From assembly GCA_013397845.1 (NCBI GenBank), contig VZTG01001997.1, positions 1,450,212-1,514,211 of the forward strand: 64,000 nt of DNA, read 5' to 3'. A model generated the notes under the pieces. That model did not search any database. It was not told the origin of the DNA and was given only the letters and a program-made list of their open reading frames with translations. The DNA comes from Melanocharis versteri (lineage: Eukaryota; Chordata; Aves; Passeriformes; Melanocharitidae). The position numbers were made by a program, and so were the translations under genes. Positions within the stretch are counted from its first letter, which is position 1, and each line of letters starts with the position of its first letter. This document shows, piece by piece, positions 59,901 through 64,000 of this stretch.

Positions 59901-62849
59901 CACTTAACAGGTGTCAGAAGATTTAATTGAATTCTTTAAGTTCTTTATTTTTTATTGTTTGCTGAAGTGAACAGGAGCACTAAATCCCTGTCAGTCCAAT
60001 GAAGGACTGAAGTGTCCATGAAACACTAGAACTGTCACAAGACTCAATCTCTAGCCCCGTGCTGTAGAACTCTGTGGTGTCTCCAAAGCACCACAGAGGC
60101 CCTGGAGGATTTGTATTACCAACTACAACACTGCTTTCCACCAGCCCTGTTTGTTATGCCTATGTGTCCAGCAACACTTTCAGGACATGGTCCAAGTGGT
60201 GAGGAAGGTCTGCTACATTTTGGAACTTTCTCTTCTGTATATGACCATCAACTTTCTTTTCCTCACCTTTCTGTAGCACAAAAAAGAGCATTCAACTGCT
60301 ATGACCTGCATGGTACAGGGCTTATAAATTACCTTGCTGTTTACAGCAACTGCACCACTTGAGCATGCCTTGACTTAACAGGAATGGAGAGGAAAAGCAC
60401 AAAAGCCATGTGCAAGCAGGACATCTCAAACCAGCTAATGGCAGTGACTGTAAACCCCAGTAAAAACAAATATCTGCTGAATCACACTGCTATTTTCTTT
60501 GCCGCTGTTGAAAATAAGCTACAATTCTTTACCCTTACAGAAAGATGTGGTGACATGAAAGCTTTAACAATTAGAAAACTACTGAATTAGAGAGGAAAGC
60601 TGTTAATCTTCACTAAGAATTAAATTATTGGAGGACTCTGCAATGAAGAACACTGCTGGATGTTATGGAATCTCTGTGTATACTATGAAAAACTTTGATT
60701 TCTAGGTTTATCTACCATTTTTTTTACTGTAAAACAAAATTTCCAGAAAGCAGTGATGAAAGAACAAAACCGGGACAACATGGGAAGGAAATGCACCTTT
60801 CTAGAAGACATGTTCTCACATCAGCCATTTTAAAGAGAAAATTAAAAGACCAGGACAGAGCATCAAAATTTTGCAGAGAAGGAGAAGACTGATCCTGGTG
60901 CCTCTGGAGCTACCAAGTAAGTTTAAAGAGATGTCCAAAAGTTCCCAAACAACCACGATTCTCCCCAACCAATCTGCCATTTTCAAAGCCAAGAATATTT
61001 TGCAGTAACACACAGTGTTATTTAGATACTGATTCCTTCCACTTTCAACTCCTCACACAAATTTCATCACAGTTATAGGAGTATATAAAACCATGGCAAA
61101 CCATGTAATCCAGTGGCACTTAATGTTATAGCATTATGTCATATAGAAAAAGTAGCAAAGACTAAATTAGCTCATTAAATCAAAACATTTCACTAAAGGA
61201 GTTGGTTAAAAATAATTTGTGAGCTTATGGTTTCCTAGGGTTGCTACCTCCACCTTTTTCTTCTTTTGCTCTTTAGCTGTAAGCACAGAGGCTTGAATGC
61301 TGGGACTTTTGGGACAGGGAATGGAAGGGACATGCTGCTGTGAGCCGACTAGAGGGAAAAGGTGCTTTAAGTGATGTAGACTGTCATGTGCAGAGATGGG
61401 CCAGCTCTCTGATGTGTACTCCAGGAAGACACGAAACGGGTTCCACTATTAGGTCAGTTATCATTCCTTAGTCTGTGATTTACCAGGTATTGCCAATACC
61501 AAATAATTCTTCCTACTCTTAGCTCAACCCACTCCTTGCACTTACTCAGACCATGCTGAAAAATTCTCCTTTTCCCACTTAACACATTCCTGAATTAGCT
61601 CAAAAGCTGCTTATGACCTAAGCATTTTAGCACCGCAATTAAAATCACTGTCACTGATACTAGATGGGACTCCTTTAGCCTCCTGAATAGATTTTTTTCC
61701 AGCAGATTAAAACCGTCCATTAGGGTAGATTTCATGTGCCAAACTGTCAGTCAGTTTCTGTGACTGTCACACACATCCTCCCACGGCCCGCCCTTCCTAG
61801 CGGCTGCTAAGTCACATTAACATGCTATCAGATCATCACTCTCAGATTTTCACATTTCAGCAGCTGCTACTCTCTTCTTGTTAGTGAGTCTGCAGAGAAA
61901 ATCTTTCAGACAAAATGGAACTGAACCCTGTGGTTATTGTGACTGGAAGTATGCAGAACTGAAAGTGCCCGAGGGGAGCCTGCAGGTACCATGCACAGGT
62001 CTTTCAGAAGAGACATTTGTTATTCAAAATTGCTGCCCGTGGGGGGAAAAAAGCTGATCTCTACTCCAAAGATGCAATAGTTGTTATTTTGTCACATTTA
62101 CCATCAAAATTAAGCAGAGGCCAGTGTCAGAGACTCGTTCAGCCTCACGTATTCTTCATCCCACCTCGATGAGGTCAGCCATCAGAGGCATACACTTTCG
62201 AGCCATGCAGCCCGGTGCACTGCCGAAAGTGTTGAGGGCATTTGTCACTGATGTCTTTCCACACAGATAATGCAAACTTGGGTCGGGTCCTGTAACACTT
62301 AATTCTTTAGAAGAGTTACATAAGCATAAAATGAAAACAATAAATTTGTAATTCAACTGCTGTTGTATTGTCCTGAAGATGGGCCCATTTGATTGGCAGC
62401 TGGACCTTTGGTGTGTTGTTCTGCATTCCCTCATGGGACCTCAGGTGAGTGTCCTGAGATGATTGTGCCTCTTTCTGTTCACTAGAAGCAGAAAATAATG
62501 ATCCCTTTTTATCCCCATAACTTTATTTACAATGATATTGACTGAAGAGATTAAAGCATATAAATCAGAATTGTGTTACAATTATGTTCTAAGAAGTGCA
62601 TCGTGAAGGATCTTACATGATAGTTAAATCTCTTCCCACAAGTTTTGTGTTTCTTATAGCTTTCTCAGTAGGTCAATAACTTCCAGACCTTAAAATCCAC
62701 TTAGAACACATCTTCTCTAATGAAAGAACCTCTCAGATGCATCTAGACACATTTACTGTCCATTTGCTGCAACTACAATAATTGCAAACAGCAGCAGCCA
62801 TCAACAATATGTGTTGAAAAAAGCACAGGATGGAATAGTATCTTTATCA

Positions 62850-63180
62850 CTGTGTTGAGTTGAACAAAGACAGATTATCCGGTGATTGGGGCTTGGAATA
62901 TTAATTAAACATCAAGGCTTTCAAATTAGAATCCCAGATGTTTGATCATTATGGTAATTCCCTGTTAACAGCATTCCCTGAAAGGCTTGAGAAACATTCC
63001 TCTAATTCTCCAGTGGTGAAAGGTTGAAGACCCTTAGGCTATAGAGCACTGAGCTCCTCTGCATCAATTACACAAGACGTGCCTTTTTTTAGCGAAGTGG
63101 AGCCATCCTATTTACCGAGCCTTCTGTTAAGGAAGCTTTCAAACAGCTGCCTAGGTAAACAAACACTTTCCTTACCCACA
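62850..63180. promoter_or_regulatory. Candidate conserved non-coding element
   Basis: A non-repetitive block holding ATATTAATTAAAC (62899-62911), TCAAATTAGAAT (62921-62932), CAGCTG- and AGGTAAACAAACA-type motifs (about 63145-63165, forkhead-like). It has no open frame of note. The reading is from motif texture only. Confidence 0.22.
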
Positions 63181-64000
63181 CAGCCCTTTCCAAAAACAAA
63201 GCACACTGTACCTTGCACAAGCCGCTTGCTCTGAATCAAGTCTCAACAGCAACTATCTTTTCAGCGAGAGGTAGTGCCAGCATCTCCAGGAAAGCTTCCC
63301 TGTCAACAACACTGTCAGCAAGGATTGGTCTTTTCCTCTGGACTGCCTGGCACAGGAGGCAGACCATCTTCTCCAGCCCTTGCTAAGGGAACCCCAGCTC
63401 CAGCTGCCTCCCACCAGTGCTACATGAGTAACCTTATCCTGGAAAGGTGAAAGGCTGCCATGAGTTCAGGTCATCCTCTGGAAATTATACAGAATGTTGC
63501 TAGTTTCCTTTCTGTATTCCTTGTGCATCTGTAGTACTACATTTTATATAGACAACTTCTCCTGAGCCTGTGAACTAAACTGGGAACAGTATCTGGTGTT
63601 TGCAGAGCCCATTGACAAGAATGCAGATGGTTCCTTTAACAGCACAAGCTCTGTTTGTCATAGTCAGCTCAGGAAGTGTATTCGAAGATCTACAATAAGA
63701 CACAGCCTGTTTACTACCACAACACAGTCCTCATACATGTGACCTCCTCTGTGCGTTCAGCAATTTGTGACTTGTTATAAATTATATAGCTAGGAACAAT
63801 GACAGCACTTCTTTCACCTGGCAGCGATTTATCTCTGACATCTCTCAGTATATGCTCCTACTAACTTATGAATAAAACACAACTTCATGCATATGCCCAA
63901 AGTAGCCTAAAGATTTTCATCAAGCATGGAGTCAGAGAAGGTAACATGAGATCCAGACAGGATGGGACTAATCATCTGAAGTTCAAGGGCTCGGGTTATT

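Larger units (their letters stand above)
56129..64000 (-). other. PDE1A: Presumed PDE1A intron
   Basis: The sequence upstream, in - strand terms, of the terminal exon. I searched for the reverse complement of the preceding family segment (around NKERWKELAAQ) and did not find it, so the previous exon is probably beyond the window. It contains an unexplained open frame at 59329-59775, a GTTTT repeat and a candidate conserved block near 62.85-63.18 kb. Confidence 0.5.

Noticed and set aside
62156..62434. 92-codon - strand frame considered as a PDE1A upstream exon
   Set aside because: It does not resemble any PDE1 catalytic or C-terminal segment.
1..64000. CRISPR arrays, operons, tRNA or rRNA genes, bacterial or phage modules
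   Set aside because: None seen. Spliced genes and CR1 elements show this is bird nuclear DNA.

Overview
The window is vertebrate nuclear DNA, almost certainly from a bird. It is AT-rich and gene-poor, with exons separated by long introns. It carries CR1 retroposons, including one with the typical CR1 3' end of short ATTCTATG-like units, and no long mammalian-type LINE or Alu-like repeats. Nearly all open frames are chance ORFs.

Two convergent genes explain the coding content. On the + strand are the last three coding exons of PPP1R1C, the small protein phosphatase 1 inhibitor IPP5. They lie at 14396-14433, 16258-16318 and 40626-40714, joined by consensus splice sites in compatible phases. 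The 3' UTR follows, with AATAAA signals near 41010-41040. The first coding exons, which carry the PP1-docking KIQF-type motif and the inhibitory threonine, are not in the window, so positions 1-14395 are read as intron.

On the - strand, 56128 down to 55743 is a terminal coding exon with a good splice acceptor. From synteny (PDE1A lies tail-to-tail with PPP1R1C in vertebrates) and a short resemblance to one mammalian PDE1A C-terminus, it is read as the last exon of PDE1A. If so, its tail is much longer than the mammalian one. DNA above 56128 would then be PDE1A intron, and 41.1-55.4 kb the intergenic space between the two 3' ends.

The rest is non-coding. It holds a sense CR1 fragment (18.7 kb), a long antisense CR1 (52.2-52.7 kb), older CR1 remnants (29.5, 35.6 and possibly 51.9 kb), simple repeats, a few neat inverted repeats, and several AT-rich blocks that look like conserved regulatory elements. 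The least explained items are the long C-terminal tail at 55.7-56.1 kb, a methionine-free open frame at 59.3-59.8 kb on the - strand, and a 127-codon ORF with a strong Kozak start at 49105. No new multi-gene system is visible.
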